64,000 nucleotides of DNA from Spirochaetes bacterium ADurb.BinA120 (GTDB taxonomy: Bacteria; Spirochaetota; UBA4802; UBA5368). Positions 30,452 to 40,706 of the stretch are shown here, in pieces. The notes below the pieces were generated by a model, which was given only the letters and a program-made list of their open reading frames with translations, was not told the origin of the DNA and made no database searches. The stretch lies in assembly GCA_002069125.1 (NCBI GenBank), contig MVZN01000002.1, positions 1 through 64,000 on the forward strand, in the 5' to 3' direction. Within the stretch, counting starts at the first letter, position 1. The number at the start of each line of letters is the position of its first letter. The translations under genes and the position numbers were made by a program.

Positions 30452-33400
30452 ATGAGCCTGTTAAAGGAATTCAGCTATTCCGATATATTTCAACGGCGTC
30501 TGATATACTATAATCTTTCCGCCACGATTTTTCTCGTCACATTTATATTCTCGGATATCTCGCTCGCGTTCAACCACTACGCGCCGTATGAATCAACCTT
30601 CAGAATCGTGTTTCTCGCCGTTCTCGCCGGCCTCACCCTGGGAAATCTGGCCGGCCGATCGCTCTTTTCGAAGTCCGGCCGTTACCGGCTCATATATATG
30701 CTGTCCGACCTCGCCTTCACCGTCGGATGCGCACTCTTCCTGGCCAGAAAGCACCTCGCCTCCGGCGTGGGGGAGCCCCTTCTCGATCTCTTCTTCAGCC
30801 ACCGGTTTGCGCTTTACACAGCGGTCCTTCTTATTTCGTTTTTTACCGGGATGAAAGGCGTCTATTTCCTCAAAATTGCCTGCGGGGATTTCATCGATGA
30901 CCACAGGAGCCTCCTGGGATTTTTCATGATAATCCTCGCCGCCGTTGCCGCGGGAATGGCGCACGCATTTTTATCCTTTCATGTCCCAAGGGCCTATTAT
31001 GCCGCGTTCGTTCCGGTGATGCTGATACTTCCGACCCTTTTTCTCATACGGCTCCCCTATTTCCCGCAGACGATGTACGCACAGGAATACAAGGAACATC
31101 ATCACGAAACCGGAAACGCCGCGAGAAAAAGGGAGGATATAGCCTTCGCTTATCTGGGTTTTTCCTACATTCTTCTCTACCTTTTTTTCGGCTATCAGAC
31201 CATTACAAGGGTCCTCGGCGATTTCATTCATGTTCAGCTTCTTTATATATTCGCCTGCGCCGCGGCGCTTATGGCCGGCTTTGCCCTGGCCCGCCTGCTG
31301 AAAAAACCATATCTTCCATTGTACACGGAGGTGCTCTATCCCCCCGCGTTCGTTTTGTTCTTCGTCGCGGTTTACGCAACAGGAGGCGGCCTCGGCACCA
31401 TGGCCACAGTCTCCCTTTTCATCCCCGTAGCCGGCGTATTCGGCTTCTCGATGTATCATATGCTGCGGGAGATAATCGAAACATACGATCACGCGAAACG
31501 CTTTGCGATAATAGATTTCTCGCTCCTTATACTTCCCGCTCCAATCCTGGCCGCTCTCAACCTGTTCGATTTTACCAATCTGTGGTTTTTCATCCTTCTA
31601 TACGCGGTCTTCCTTATGAACACGGCCCTTCCGGTCATAAACCTCGCGCAGTCCGAAAGAAGACCCCTGGTAAAGACCCTGTATCTCGCGGGCGCGGTAG
31701 CGCTGATTCCTATAATGCTCTTTGTGCACATCAACTTCGACATCGCCCTGAACGGAAGGCTTTATGTAAGTCATATCAGCGGCTACGCCGACATCGCCTC
31801 CGAGGACGCACCTTCCCGCCCCGGCGCCGGCGAAGAATCCGTCCGTTTCAACGGGCGCGACATATTCTCCTCCCGCGACGATACCGTGAAAAACCTCTGG
31901 CGGGCCCTCGTCCCTTTGGCCCTTTTCGCAAAGACGCCGGAAGACGGCGGGAGCCGGATACTTTTTATAGACGGCAACCAGCGCTTCTATCGAAACCCCG
32001 CCATCGCCTACTTTCCCGGCGCCGTTTGCCTCGACTACATCCCGCCCCGCGCCGTCGACTTCAGGGAGCCGCCGTTTACCGGCAGGGATTTTTACTTCGT
32101 GGAGCACGGAGAGATCCTCCGCTACCTGAAATCCATGGAATCCCCCGCCAATATGATCGTCGACATACCCAATCTCTATGATCTGGCGTGCAACCGCTTC
32201 AGGTTCACCGAGGAGTATTACGCTATAGCCGGCCGCTCCATTTCGCGGGACGGATTATTCGTCCAGGTCCTCAACCTTTCTCGCGTCGATTCACACACCC
32301 TCTCCTCGGCGCTGTCCGGGCTGAAGGGGCAATTCGGCCATTTCGCGGGATTTCTTTTCTCCGACCATCTCGTCCTTCTCTGCGCCAGGACCGCATCGGC
32401 CCTCGAGCTCACCCGTGAGGGCTTCGAGAGGATGAGCGCCCTTTTCGGAAGCAGGCCCGATCTGGCCGGACTTTTTATCAACGAGTATCAGCCCCTTGCG
32501 CACCTTCTCTTTACCGACATAGACGACATGCTGGCCTCGTTGAAGGATTCGGGGACCAATCCCTGGCCTTGCCCGGAGAAGGGTTCGGGTTTCTCGTTAG
32601 ACGCGAATCTGGAAAACGTCTATCTGTCCGACAATCTCAGAATAGGGACGCTTATCCCGGATGGGCTTCAGTCCACGTACTTCCGTGCCGGCATACTGGC
32701 AGGCCTGCGGGCCAGAGGACAGGCCTTCTCCATGATGAAAAAGGCCTCCCTCATGGAGGTCCGGGGCGAATTCGACGGGGAAACCGCCATCCTCGCGCAG
32801 CTCGGAAGGATGGGCGACTACCAGCCCGACCTGAGGGCATACATCACCTCACTCCTGGCGTTCAAGGAGCGGCATTATTTCGCCGAGGCTGTCCGGCTGG
32901 AAAAGGGGCGCGGCTGGAACGACGCCGGCACCCTTTACAGGGCGATAATCAACATCAACCCGGACAATTTCGAGGCGAACTACCGGCTCGGCATGCTGTC
33001 GATAACCGTTCAGAACCTCGATGACGCGTTTGTTTATCTTCAGAAGGCCATGTCGCTCAAGCGCGATGATACAAAGGTGCTCTATCAGATGGGTGTGCTT
33101 TTATTCGCGATGGGCCGTCCAAGGGAGGCGCTGGAGTATTTTACCCGCGCCATGGAGCTCAGGGAAAGCACCGCCGGCATATTCCACTACACCGGCCTCT
33201 GTTATGAAAAGCTCGGCAGGACCCAGGAGGCCAAAACCTATTACGAGAAGGCCCTGCTCGCCGATCCGAACGACTGCGCCATCCAGTCGAGCCTTAAAAG
33301 GATCGAAACGGCGATCGAGGAGGAAAAAAGCCGCTGGAAAACCCCCGATCCGCGCAACCAGTTCGAAGTCGAACAGGGCGAGAGCATACCGCTTCCCATC

Positions 33401-33466
33401 AACCAATCAGCCAGGGACGTCAGGCTGGACGATAAGGAAGCGGAGTCCGCCGAGGAACGTCCCTAA
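30452..33466 (+). CDS. Polytopic membrane protein fused to a degenerate spermidine-synthase-like domain and TPRs
   Basis: The 1004-residue protein has about ten to twelve hydrophobic segments (residues ~20-430), resembling the membrane part of fused MFS/spermidine-synthase proteins. Next comes a cytoplasmic Rossmann-like region (~500-660): RILFIDGNQRFYRNPAIAYF occupies the place of the usual glycine-rich SAM loop, and DIPNLYDLACNRFRFTEEY and LFVQVLNL match the following synthase elements. Residues ~815-950 hold three or four TPRs. The glycine loop appears lost, so polyamine or methyl-type catalysis is unlikely. A scaffold or sensor role is my inference. It ends in a 4-nt overlap with the convergent 3D-domain gene. 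Confidence 0.75.
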   Translation: MSLLKEFSYSDIFQRRLIYYNLSATIFLVTFIFSDISLAFNHYAPYESTFRIVFLAVLAGLTLGNLAGRSLFSKSGRYRLIYMLSDLAFTVGCALFLARKHLASGVGEPLLDLFFSHRFALYTAVLLISFFTGMKGVYFLKIACGDFIDDHRSLLGFFMIILAAVAAGMAHAFLSFHVPRAYYAAFVPVMLILPTLFLIRLPYFPQTMYAQEYKEHHHETGNAARKREDIAFAYLGFSYILLYLFFGYQTITRVLGDFIHVQLLYIFACAAALMAGFALARLLKKPYLPLYTEVLYPPAFVLFFVAVYATGGGLGTMATVSLFIPVAGVFGFSMYHMLREIIETYDHAKRFAIIDFSLLILPAPILAALNLFDFTNLWFFILLYAVFLMNTALPVINLAQSERRPLVKTLYLAGAVALIPIMLFVHINFDIALNGRLYVSHISGYADIASEDAPSRPGAGEESVRFNGRDIFSSRDDTVKNLWRALVPLALFAKTPEDGGSRILFIDGNQRFYRNPAIAYFPGAVCLDYIPPRAVDFREPPFTGRDFYFVEHGEILRYLKSMESPANMIVDIPNLYDLACNRFRFTEEYYAIAGRSISRDGLFVQVLNLSRVDSHTLSSALSGLKGQFGHFAGFLFSDHLVLLCARTASALELTREGFERMSALFGSRPDLAGLFINEYQPLAHLLFTDIDDMLASLKDSGTNPWPCPEKGSGFSLDANLENVYLSDNLRIGTLIPDGLQSTYFRAGILAGLRARGQAFSMMKKASLMEVRGEFDGETAILAQLGRMGDYQPDLRAYITSLLAFKERHYFAEAVRLEKGRGWNDAGTLYRAIININPDNFEANYRLGMLSITVQNLDDAFVYLQKAMSLKRDDTKVLYQMGVLLFAMGRPREALEYFTRAMELRESTAGIFHYTGLCYEKLGRTQEAKTYYEKALLADPNDCAIQSSLKRIETAIEEEKSRWKTPDPRNQFEVEQGESIPLPINQSARDVRLDDKEAESAEERP

Positions 33467-34011
33467 GGTCCTGCCGAATCGCCGAATTTTTTCTTGAGAG
33501 CCATTACCACAAGCGACGGTGAGTTCGGCACATGCACCGTGACGGGACACCCCGTCCTTCTTCCGAAATCAATGCATTCGCCATGAGTGGGCATGGCGAG
33601 ATCCAGCCGCCCCCCTTTTATGGCTCCGCCCCGATCGAGCGCCACGTATAGTACGCCGTCGTACTCGATTATGGAACCGAAGGGTATATACGATGTATCC
33701 ACCGCGGCCGGGCGCACCCCCTCGCGCAACAGTGCTCTTATGGACAAGCCGCCGACCGCCAGACGGTCGCTCCAGTCCCGGGAAACCACGCCGTCCTCGC
33801 CCTGGACATGCGCCGTGTTACAGCATGGGCCGGGGCAATAAGCCGTTATCTCGCATATCAGGCCAAGGCTCCTGCCGTTCCGAAAATTTCTTGCGGAAAG
33901 CTGCCTCTCGATGAACGATTCCTTCTTGACCATTGCCTCGGAAAGAACGAACGCTGCAAGAATCGTCACGCAGAATGCGATGCCGCCGAAAACAAAAACC
34001 TTTCTGATCAT
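33463..34011 (-). CDS. 3D-domain (double-psi beta-barrel) exported protein
   Basis: The 182-residue product has an N-terminal membrane anchor or signal segment (VFVFGGIAFCVTILAAFV) and a C-terminal 3D domain, seen from VDTSYIPFGS through the aspartates of LDRGGAIKGGRLDL to THGECIDFGRR. In other bacteria this fold belongs to MltA/RpfB-like peptidoglycan enzymes and lytic transglycosylase-associated proteins. Paired cysteines (CPGPCC) lie just before it. I use the ATG at 34011, which has a GGGG-rich site; an ATG at 34029 lacks one. Confidence 0.82.
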   Translation of the reverse strand: MIRKVFVFGGIAFCVTILAAFVLSEAMVKKESFIERQLSARNFRNGRSLGLICEITAYCPGPCCNTAHVQGEDGVVSRDWSDRLAVGGLSIRALLREGVRPAAVDTSYIPFGSIIEYDGVLYVALDRGGAIKGGRLDLAMPTHGECIDFGRRTGCPVTVHVPNSPSLVVMALKKKFGDSAGP

Positions 34012-34107
34012 GAACCATTCCCCATGCACTTAAAATAGCCCCCCGCAAAGGGGCTCTCAGAAAAAAAAGCGGTACCGTCTCTTTTTTAATGTGACATAAA
34101 ATAGATA

Positions 34108-34136
34108 TTGACAATTCCCGCCGATTTATATAGAAT
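34108..34136 (+). promoter_or_regulatory. Sigma70-type promoter for the SpiroCoCo gene
   Basis: TTGACA (34108-34113) and TAGAAT (34131-34136) are separated by exactly 17 nt, and the -10 ends 64 nt ahead of the ATG at 34201. Confidence 0.72.
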
Positions 34137-34200
34137 AGTCAGTTGGAATACCGTCCATGGGGCCAGGATATTTGAAGACTACGCCCGGAGAGTATAAAAG

Positions 34201-36627
34201 ATGACGTGGAACATCGTGACGCTCCTGTCGTGCCTGCTGATAATTTTGGCGTTCCGCCGTCTCGACCGATCTAACCTTAAAATGATCAAGCTGAAACGGT
34301 TCTCGTCCAAAATCTTCAACGATTTCAGAAAACTGGCCGACACCGAAAGCCGGCGCTTCAATGACGCCACCATCGAGATGGACCTTATAGTCAAGAAGGC
34401 CTCCGGGCTCTCCGTATCGCTCAGGGAATCGGTCGCGGAGATCGAGAGCAGAATCAAGGGGCTCGACATCGAGAAGTCGAGCCTTAAAAAAGTCGAGGAC
34501 GATCTGAAAATCGTATCCCAGGCCGCCCGCGAGGTGAACAAACAGATCGAGTTTATAGCCGCCTCCAGGGCCGGTTTCGGCGACATGGCCAAGAAGATCG
34601 GCACGCTCGCCGAAGGGCTCGCCCGCACCGAACGCGAGAGCGCGCTCATCATCCAGGGCTTCAACGACAGGGTCCGCGAGCGTTCGAGGGAGATGGGCGA
34701 GGAGCTCGCCGCCCAGATCACGAGGCTCAAGGAGTCATTCAGGGATAACGAGGCCGCGCTCCTCGGTTCGGCACAGGAGAAGGTGGAGCTTCTCACCAGG
34801 ACATTCTCCGATTCGCTCGCCCGCATGGAGCAGGGGATTACCAACACGGGCGAGGCAATTCTCGACAACATCAAATCGAGGATTGACGCCGTGGGCCATA
34901 CCGTCGATCTCCTCGAAAACCGCGTCGATTCCGCGGAGCGAAGGGTGTTCACCGAAATCAACGCAAAGATTGGCAATATCGAAAAGGGAATGGAAAACTT
35001 CGAGCTTTCCCTCCAGGAGACCCGCGGCCAGTCCCTTGCTGAAACGCGTTCGGAAATCGCCGATATCAATTCCAAGGTCAACGCACTCAAGGCCACCCTT
35101 TCGGACCTCGAAAACAGCGTATTCGCCGACATAAAGGACAAGTCCGCCGACATTAAAAATGAAATAACGGAGGCTGTCGCCGATTTTAACCGCAGCAGGG
35201 ACTCCATGCTCGAGAAGGTGGAATCCGACATTGACAAGGTGTACGGAAAACTGAGGACCGTTGAAAACACGATCGACGACTCCAAATCCAAGCTTATCGC
35301 CTCGTTTGCCGACGAGGTCCAGAAGATACGCACCGAAATCGACAATCTGAGCATCCATTCCATCGCCAAAAAGGACGAGATCGTCAAGGCGGCACGCAAG
35401 GAGGCGGAGGACACCATCGCCAAAATGGAGGACTTCGACGAAAAATACGCCGAAATGGAAAACCGCCTCTCCGAAACGGCCGAAGAGAAGATGTCCTCCC
35501 TGGTCTCCGAATACCACGGTGTGGAACAGCGCTTCAACTCGCTCTCCGAAAAGCTTTCGGCCATGGAGGACCGCTTCAACGATTCCCTGGACTCGCAGAT
35601 GCAGCGCGTTAAAACGGATTTTCAGCAGATGGAGCAGCGCCTCGTCGACATGCGCAAGGAGATAACCCGGTACGAGGAAAGCCGGCAGATCTTCACCAAG
35701 AGCGATGAGATGATGCGCAAGGTGGAAGACGCTGTGCAGAACTTCGGGAACATGCTTAAGGACGCCCGGGAGGAGGCGCGCGGCATCCAGAAGTTCATGG
35801 ACGATATTGAAAAGATAAAGGATCTGCGAAAAACCGTCGAGAAGGAGCTAAAGGCGTTCGAGGGACGCAAGGCGAGGCTCGCCAATTACGAAAACGAGCT
35901 GGCCGGAATCATCGGCCTGACGGACATGGTAACGCAGAAGATGGAGTCCCTCGAGGACAAGATCTCGAAAATAGACGTCGTGAACGCCCGCATCGAAACT
36001 CTCGGTCAGAGTTACGCGGGGCTCGAGGCGAGGATCGCGGAGCTGCGCGAATACGAGGACACTATAGCGAAAAACCTCGACTCGTCCCACAAGGCCGACA
36101 TGCTGATAAAGTCAATCGAATCGAGGATTGGCTCCTTTCAGGCCGTTGTCGAGCGTTCGGACAAGCGCATCCAGAAGCTCACCCAGTACCTCACCTCCAT
36201 CGAGGAGAACACGCTTGTTCTTAAATCGCGGGAGCAGGAGATTCGCGACGTCAAGGACAAGTTCGGCGAGCTCGAGGGGCTCACCGCCCACATCGAGAAG
36301 CGCATAGACCAGATCCACGCCATGTTCCAGAAGATGGAATCGATGCGCTCGGAAATCGACAGTACCGACTCCCGGCTAAAGGACATGTTCAGCCAGACAG
36401 ACCGCAAGATGAGGCAGTTTGCGGATTTCCTTCAGGCGGTCGAGAACAACAATCCCATCGCCCGGCAGATGAAGGGCGACCTTCCCCAGGTGAAAAATCT
36501 AAACGAAGGCGTGATTAAGACGGTGCGGGAGCTTTCGAGCAGGGGATGGAATTCCACGGACATCGCCAAAAAACTCATGATCGACGAGAACTCGGTCCGC
36601 CTGATAATCAACACCGCCTCCGTTTGA
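34201..36627 (+). CDS. SpiroCoCo-type coiled-coil protein
   Basis: The 808-residue protein has one N-terminal transmembrane segment (about residues 3-18) and then nearly unbroken charged heptads to about residue 770, consistent with a very long coiled coil. The last ~35 residues (LSSRGWNSTDIAKKLMIDEN then SVRLIIN) look like a small helix-turn-helix. Homologues are known mainly from spirochaetes; a role in cell shape or in cytoskeletal filaments has been supposed but is not settled. The ATG follows GGAGAG at a slightly long spacing. A long open frame on the opposite strand is a composition artefact. It has its own strong promoter and ends at the stop of the convergent lipoprotein gene. Confidence 0.85.
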   Translation: MTWNIVTLLSCLLIILAFRRLDRSNLKMIKLKRFSSKIFNDFRKLADTESRRFNDATIEMDLIVKKASGLSVSLRESVAEIESRIKGLDIEKSSLKKVEDDLKIVSQAAREVNKQIEFIAASRAGFGDMAKKIGTLAEGLARTERESALIIQGFNDRVRERSREMGEELAAQITRLKESFRDNEAALLGSAQEKVELLTRTFSDSLARMEQGITNTGEAILDNIKSRIDAVGHTVDLLENRVDSAERRVFTEINAKIGNIEKGMENFELSLQETRGQSLAETRSEIADINSKVNALKATLSDLENSVFADIKDKSADIKNEITEAVADFNRSRDSMLEKVESDIDKVYGKLRTVENTIDDSKSKLIASFADEVQKIRTEIDNLSIHSIAKKDEIVKAARKEAEDTIAKMEDFDEKYAEMENRLSETAEEKMSSLVSEYHGVEQRFNSLSEKLSAMEDRFNDSLDSQMQRVKTDFQQMEQRLVDMRKEITRYEESRQIFTKSDEMMRKVEDAVQNFGNMLKDAREEARGIQKFMDDIEKIKDLRKTVEKELKAFEGRKARLANYENELAGIIGLTDMVTQKMESLEDKISKIDVVNARIETLGQSYAGLEARIAELREYEDTIAKNLDSSHKADMLIKSIESRIGSFQAVVERSDKRIQKLTQYLTSIEENTLVLKSREQEIRDVKDKFGELEGLTAHIEKRIDQIHAMFQKMESMRSEIDSTDSRLKDMFSQTDRKMRQFADFLQAVENNNPIARQMKGDLPQVKNLNEGVIKTVRELSSRGWNSTDIAKKLMIDENSVRLIINTASV

Positions 36628-37164
36628 TCAGCGCGAACCGGTTTTTTCGATTATCTTCTCCCGCACCTCTTTCATTATCTCTTCGTCCGAGAGCGTTTTG
36701 CGGAGTATAACCCTGTAGCGCACGTCGAACTGTGTGGGGTACACGTCCTTTGCCGGGAACTGAAAGCTCCAGCGCTGAATGTCCTCCACGATGAGCTTGT
36801 CTATTTCCACAAGATACGTAAGCTTCTTCGGCCTTACCTTCATAAGCCTTCCGGAGTCAGGGTAGAGCCATACCGCGATTACGCCGTCCCGCTCCTCGTC
36901 GATCTTGTCGAATTTCTTTAGCTCCTCGGTCATATACCTGTCGCCGCCCGAGTCCTCATTTCGCCTGATTCTGTCCGCGTAATTCATCTGCGAGAGCAGA
37001 TAACGGTCGGACATCATCAGAACGCGGAAGAGCTCCTTCGCTTCGGGATCGACGGAAAGGTATTCGTCGATTCGTTCCTTCATAGGATCCTTCACTTCCG
37101 CCGTTTTGCAGGAAATTATCATAATCGAAGCGAGAAAAAGCACGAAAACAAGTAAACTTCTCAC
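36628..37164 (-). CDS. Lipoprotein of unknown function
   Basis: The 178-residue product has a lipoprotein signal with lipobox IISC (Cys19). The rest is mixed alpha/beta with RWSFQFPAKDVYPTQFDVRY near the C terminus. I do not recognise a family. The gene meets the SpiroCoCo gene end to end with no gap. Confidence 0.75.
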   Translation of the reverse strand: MRSLLVFVLFLASIMIISCKTAEVKDPMKERIDEYLSVDPEAKELFRVLMMSDRYLLSQMNYADRIRRNEDSGGDRYMTEELKKFDKIDEERDGVIAVWLYPDSGRLMKVRPKKLTYLVEIDKLIVEDIQRWSFQFPAKDVYPTQFDVRYRVILRKTLSDEEIMKEVREKIIEKTGSR

Positions 37165-37307
37165 CTTTGTAACCTCTCAGTCATGGATTGGCGCGCGTCG
37201 CTTCCCGGTTATGATACCCGCCCCTGCTCGGTAAGCAAGAATTTTTCATCCTGTATCCCGGCATAAAAGTATTGCCGCTTTCGAGAAAGCCTGTGTAATA
37301 AGTCCCC

Positions 37308-37946
37308 ATGGAAAAGGCGCTGGCGGACATCCTATCCTCGCTCACCGGGGCAAATGACGCTTTGCTCTACCTGCTGCTTTTTCTGAGCGCGTTCATCGAA
37401 AACGTCTTCCCCCCGGCGCCGGGCGACACGGTAACCGCCTTCGGGGCTTTTCTGGTCGGTACCGGCAGGCTCGATTATTTCCTTGTATATCTGGCCACGA
37501 CCCTCGGAAGCGTATTTGGATTCGTCTGTCTCGTTATGATCGGGCGTGTGCTCGGAAGGGAATTTTTCATCGGTAGGGACTACCGTCACCTCCCGGCCAG
37601 GCGAATCGTGAAGGCGGAAACCTGGTTCAGGCGCTACGGCTATCCCGTCGTCCTCGCCAACAGATTTCTCCCCGGCGTCCGCTCCGTCATCTCCCTGGCC
37701 TCCGGCATCGCCCGCCTCTCCCTCTGGAAGGTGTTGTTGTGCGCGTCCATCAGCGCCTCCGTCTGGAACCTCATCTGGATCCACACCGGGTACATGCTGG
37801 GTGACAACTGGGATCTCGTCAAGGACCGCATGGGGTCCATACTTCGCAATTACAATACGGTTGTGCTTGCGCTCATGGCCGCGGCGATAGCCGCATACCT
37901 CATAATCCGGCGCGTGGCCAAAAACAGGCGGGATTCCGCCGACTGA
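37308..37946 (+). CDS. DedA-family (SNARE-associated) membrane protein
   Basis: The 212-residue protein has the DedA core: ENVFPPAPGDTVTAFGAFL, a re-entrant hydrophobic stretch, FRRYGYPVVLANRFLPGVRS with its conserved Arg, and IASGIARLS-like residues. DedA proteins flip or recycle lipid carriers such as undecaprenyl phosphate or phospholipids. It ends 4 nt before the end of convergent guaB. Confidence 0.9.
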   Translation: MEKALADILSSLTGANDALLYLLLFLSAFIENVFPPAPGDTVTAFGAFLVGTGRLDYFLVYLATTLGSVFGFVCLVMIGRVLGREFFIGRDYRHLPARRIVKAETWFRRYGYPVVLANRFLPGVRSVISLASGIARLSLWKVLLCASISASVWNLIWIHTGYMLGDNWDLVKDRMGSILRNYNTVVLALMAAAIAAYLIIRRVAKNRRDSAD

Positions 37947-37950
37947 GGCT

Positions 37951-39447
37951 TTACATATATTTGGGCTCCTTGTAGGAATACATATCGTGCACACCGCCCT
38001 CTATCTGAGCGGATATCGAGCGGCGCTCGAATCGCAGCTCCCCGGAATGGAGCATCTCGTGTAACGTCCTGACGCTTTGCGCCCCCATGTCCTGAAGCGA
38101 GTGCTTGAGCCCCTGAATCAGATACGGTACGTAATCGAACAGGGAGCCCTTGTCTACTACCGCGCCGGAAACCCCCTGGGCCACCATTATTTTGGCGTCA
38201 TCCGCGAAATAGCGCTTTCCTCCGCCCTTTTCCATCGCCTCGAGCGAGGCCATTCCGCGATAACGCTTGAGGCGTATTCCGTTCTCGTAAAAGTACTCTC
38301 CGGGGGCCTCTTCGGTGGCCGCGAACATCGAGCCCATCATGGCGGCCGACGCGCCGAGCGAGAGCGCTTTGGCGATATGCCCGGTGACCGAAATGCCGCC
38401 GTCGGCGATGACGGGAACACCGTGGCGACGCGCGAAACGGGCGCAGCGGTACACCGCGGTCGCCTGCGCCCTCCCCACCGCCATGGTTGTCTGTGTGGTG
38501 CAGATGGACCCCGGCCCCATCCCTATGCGCAGGCCGTCGGCCCCCGCCTGTATAAGGTTTTCACATTGCTCCTCGGTCACGGCATTGCCGCCGATAACCT
38601 CGAGCGACGGATATTTCTTCTTTATGTATTTTATCATCTCTATCTGGTAGAGCGAATTCCCCTGGGCCGCGTCTATTACCACCACGTTCAATCCAGCCTG
38701 TACCAGCCTGTCCAGGCGCTCCCTGGACTCGTCCTTCGTCGAGATCGCGGCGCCCACCATCAACTGCTTCTGATCGTCCTTGGAGGCGTAAGGGTATTCC
38801 CGGTTCTTCAGCAGGTCGTTCCTGCACATAAACGCGACAAGGCAGCCCTTTTCATCGACTATCGGAAGCTTGCCCTTTTTCGATTTTTTTAAGATCTCGT
38901 TGGCCTGAATGAGCGATATGCCCTTCTTCGCCGTCATGAGGTCCGTGGTCATCACCTCGCCGAGCTTTCGGCCGCGGTCGGTCTCGAAATCGATGTCGCG
39001 GTTCGTCACAACCCCCACCAGCCTCGAATAGAGCTTTCCGTCCTCCGTAATCGGTATCCCCGAAAAACCATACTTCTCCTTAATGTCGTCGATATCCGCG
39101 ATGGTGTTTGAAGGCGAGAGCACAATGGGATCCGTAATGAAGCCGTTCTCGAAACGCTTGACCTTTCTTACGTGTTCAACCTGCTCCTCTATCGTGTTGT
39201 TGTAATGGATAAAGCCTATCCCTCCAAGGAGGGCCATCCCTATGGCCATTCGGTATTCCGTAACCGTATCCATGGGGCTCGATGTAATCGGCCTTTTAAG
39301 CACGATATTTCGCGTCAGGTTGGCTTCGAGTTCGACGTCGTCGGGCGCGAAATCGATATATCCGGGGAGGATGATGAAGTCATTATAGGTCAGGCCGTGG
39401 TCTGAACAGAAAAGGTCATCGGCCGGAAAACCGTCTTTCATCGCCAT
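37951..39447 (-). CDS. guaB: Inosine-5'-monophosphate dehydrogenase
   Basis: The 498-residue enzyme shows the TIM barrel interrupted by two CBS domains (about residues 95-230). The catalytic loop [11 protein letters not shown] (Cys near residue 312) and the later flap with GMASLEAM are visible. It oxidises IMP to XMP with NAD+, the first step to GMP. An AGGAG site precedes the ATG at 39447. Confidence 0.96.
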   Translation of the reverse strand: MAMKDGFPADDLFCSDHGLTYNDFIILPGYIDFAPDDVELEANLTRNIVLKRPITSSPMDTVTEYRMAIGMALLGGIGFIHYNNTIEEQVEHVRKVKRFENGFITDPIVLSPSNTIADIDDIKEKYGFSGIPITEDGKLYSRLVGVVTNRDIDFETDRGRKLGEVMTTDLMTAKKGISLIQANEILKKSKKGKLPIVDEKGCLVAFMCRNDLLKNREYPYASKDDQKQLMVGAAISTKDESRERLDRLVQAGLNVVVIDAAQGNSLYQIEMIKYIKKKYPSLEVIGGNAVTEEQCENLIQAGADGLRIGMGPGSICTTQTTMAVGRAQATAVYRCARFARRHGVPVIADGGISVTGHIAKALSLGASAAMMGSMFAATEEAPGEYFYENGIRLKRYRGMASLEAMEKGGGKRYFADDAKIMVAQGVSGAVVDKGSLFDYVPYLIQGLKHSLQDMGAQSVRTLHEMLHSGELRFERRSISAQIEGGVHDMYSYKEPKYM

Positions 39448-39803
39448 GGAATTCTCCTTTGTCGTACTTGAGGGGGGCGCGGCTCTTGTCCTCTAAGGTA
39501 TCATGGAATCCGCCGATTTCAACATTTAAGCGGCCGGCAAACCGGTTTTCCAGCGCGATTACACCGCGATGGTAAGAAATCCGCAAACTCCGCTCTACGA
39601 CGATTCCGTTGTTTTTGTTGATTAGCGTTTCTCACCGCTTTTTGTCAAGTAAAACAACGCGCCCGCGCCAACCAGGCCGGGGCCTTTGCGGCCTTTCATT
39701 AAACAATAAATACTTGCCTAAAACTTTTCGGAGCCACACATTTGAAAAACCGCCGGCGTCGTCGAAAGGGCTTTCGCACGCCGGTTTACGCGAGGTAGAG
39801 GTC
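39448..39803. other. Divergent intergenic region guaB / znuA-like
   Basis: This 356-nt region should hold promoters for guaB and the metal importer. I see no clear Zur/Fur dyad. An AAAACAAC (39650s) faces GTTGTTTT about 40 nt earlier, but the spacing is too wide for an operator. The stretch TTAAACAATAAATACTTGCC is AT-rich and could carry the importer promoter. Confidence 0.4.
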
Positions 39804-40691
39804 ATGAAATTCGCTCCATTGCCGGCAAACTGCGCCCGGGCCGTCTTTATCTCCATCCTGGTACTGTTCGCGCACTTATCGTGCGGGCGGGACGAAGGCC
39901 CCTCTGTTTCGGGAACTCGTATAGCGGTATCGATTTACCCTGTCGGTGATATCGCCCGCACCATTGCGGGCGGCCGAATGAGGATATTCTGCGCGGTTCC
40001 GCGGGGGGCCAATCCCCATACCTTCGAGCCGCTTCCCTCCGTCGCGAAAAGTCTGCAGAATTCGCGCTTGTTCATAGGCCTGCACCCGGAATTCGACGGA
40101 TGGGTGGAGAAATATCTTAAAGAAGGGACGAAGATTTCGTATCTCTTGAACCGGGGCTACCGAGGAAATCCGCATATATGGCTTTCCATCGAAGGCGGCC
40201 GGGGGATAGCCCGCCATATCGCCGGAAGGCTGTCCACGCTCGACCCTGATGGCGCGCGTATTTATCGCGAAAACCTTTCATCGTTCGAAAAACAACTGAC
40301 CGAACTCGACGCCCGCATACGGAACATGTTTCGCGGCCTTCCTGACAGGAAGCTCATACAGTGGCATCCGTCATGGGACCTGTTCGCCTCCGAATACGGC
40401 CTCGAGATCGTCGATACGATAGAAAAGGGGCACGGCCGCGAACCGACGCTTGGCGAATTCAACCGCCTCGTTCAAGCCGCCCGGGAGCGCAAAGTTGGGG
40501 TAATCGTCATAGACCTCAAGGTGCAGAGCAAAGCGGCTACGGCCCTCGCCAGGGAGTCCGGCGCGGCGCTTCTTCGTCTCGACGCGATCGGTGACCGCGA
40601 CGACCCGGCCGCGAACAGTTACATCCCACTGATGGAAAACAACGCTCGCCTACTCGCACGGGCGCTCTCCGAAGGGCGCAGCGCCAGATGA
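39804..40691 (+). CDS. ZnuA-like metal-binding lipoprotein
   Basis: The 295-residue cluster A-I solute-binding protein has a lipobox (LSC, Cys27). The expected metal ligands are visible: His72 in NPHTFEP, His124 in NPHIWLS, His188 in WHPSWD and Asp237 in VIDLKVQS. The order matches zinc or manganese binding proteins, but no long His-rich loop is present. It delivers metal to the adjacent permease. The ATG at 39804 is preferred to a frame start at 39609, which lacks a ribosome site. The ABC ATPase follows after 15 nt. Confidence 0.88.
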   Translation: MKFAPLPANCARAVFISILVLFAHLSCGRDEGPSVSGTRIAVSIYPVGDIARTIAGGRMRIFCAVPRGANPHTFEPLPSVAKSLQNSRLFIGLHPEFDGWVEKYLKEGTKISYLLNRGYRGNPHIWLSIEGGRGIARHIAGRLSTLDPDGARIYRENLSSFEKQLTELDARIRNMFRGLPDRKLIQWHPSWDLFASEYGLEIVDTIEKGHGREPTLGEFNRLVQAARERKVGVIVIDLKVQSKAATALARESGAALLRLDAIGDRDDPAANSYIPLMENNARLLARALSEGRSAR

Positions 40692-40706
40692 GATCCGGAG
40701 GGAAGA

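Noticed and set aside
34041-34075. A small hairpin with an A/T run upstream of the 3D-domain gene
   Set aside because: The stem is only 6 bp and the T-run lies on the wrong side for either strand's preceding gene.
34179-35579. A 466-residue open frame on the strand opposite the SpiroCoCo gene
   Set aside because: It is serine-rich and patternless, as expected from the complement of a repetitive coiled-coil gene, and overlaps its start and promoter area.
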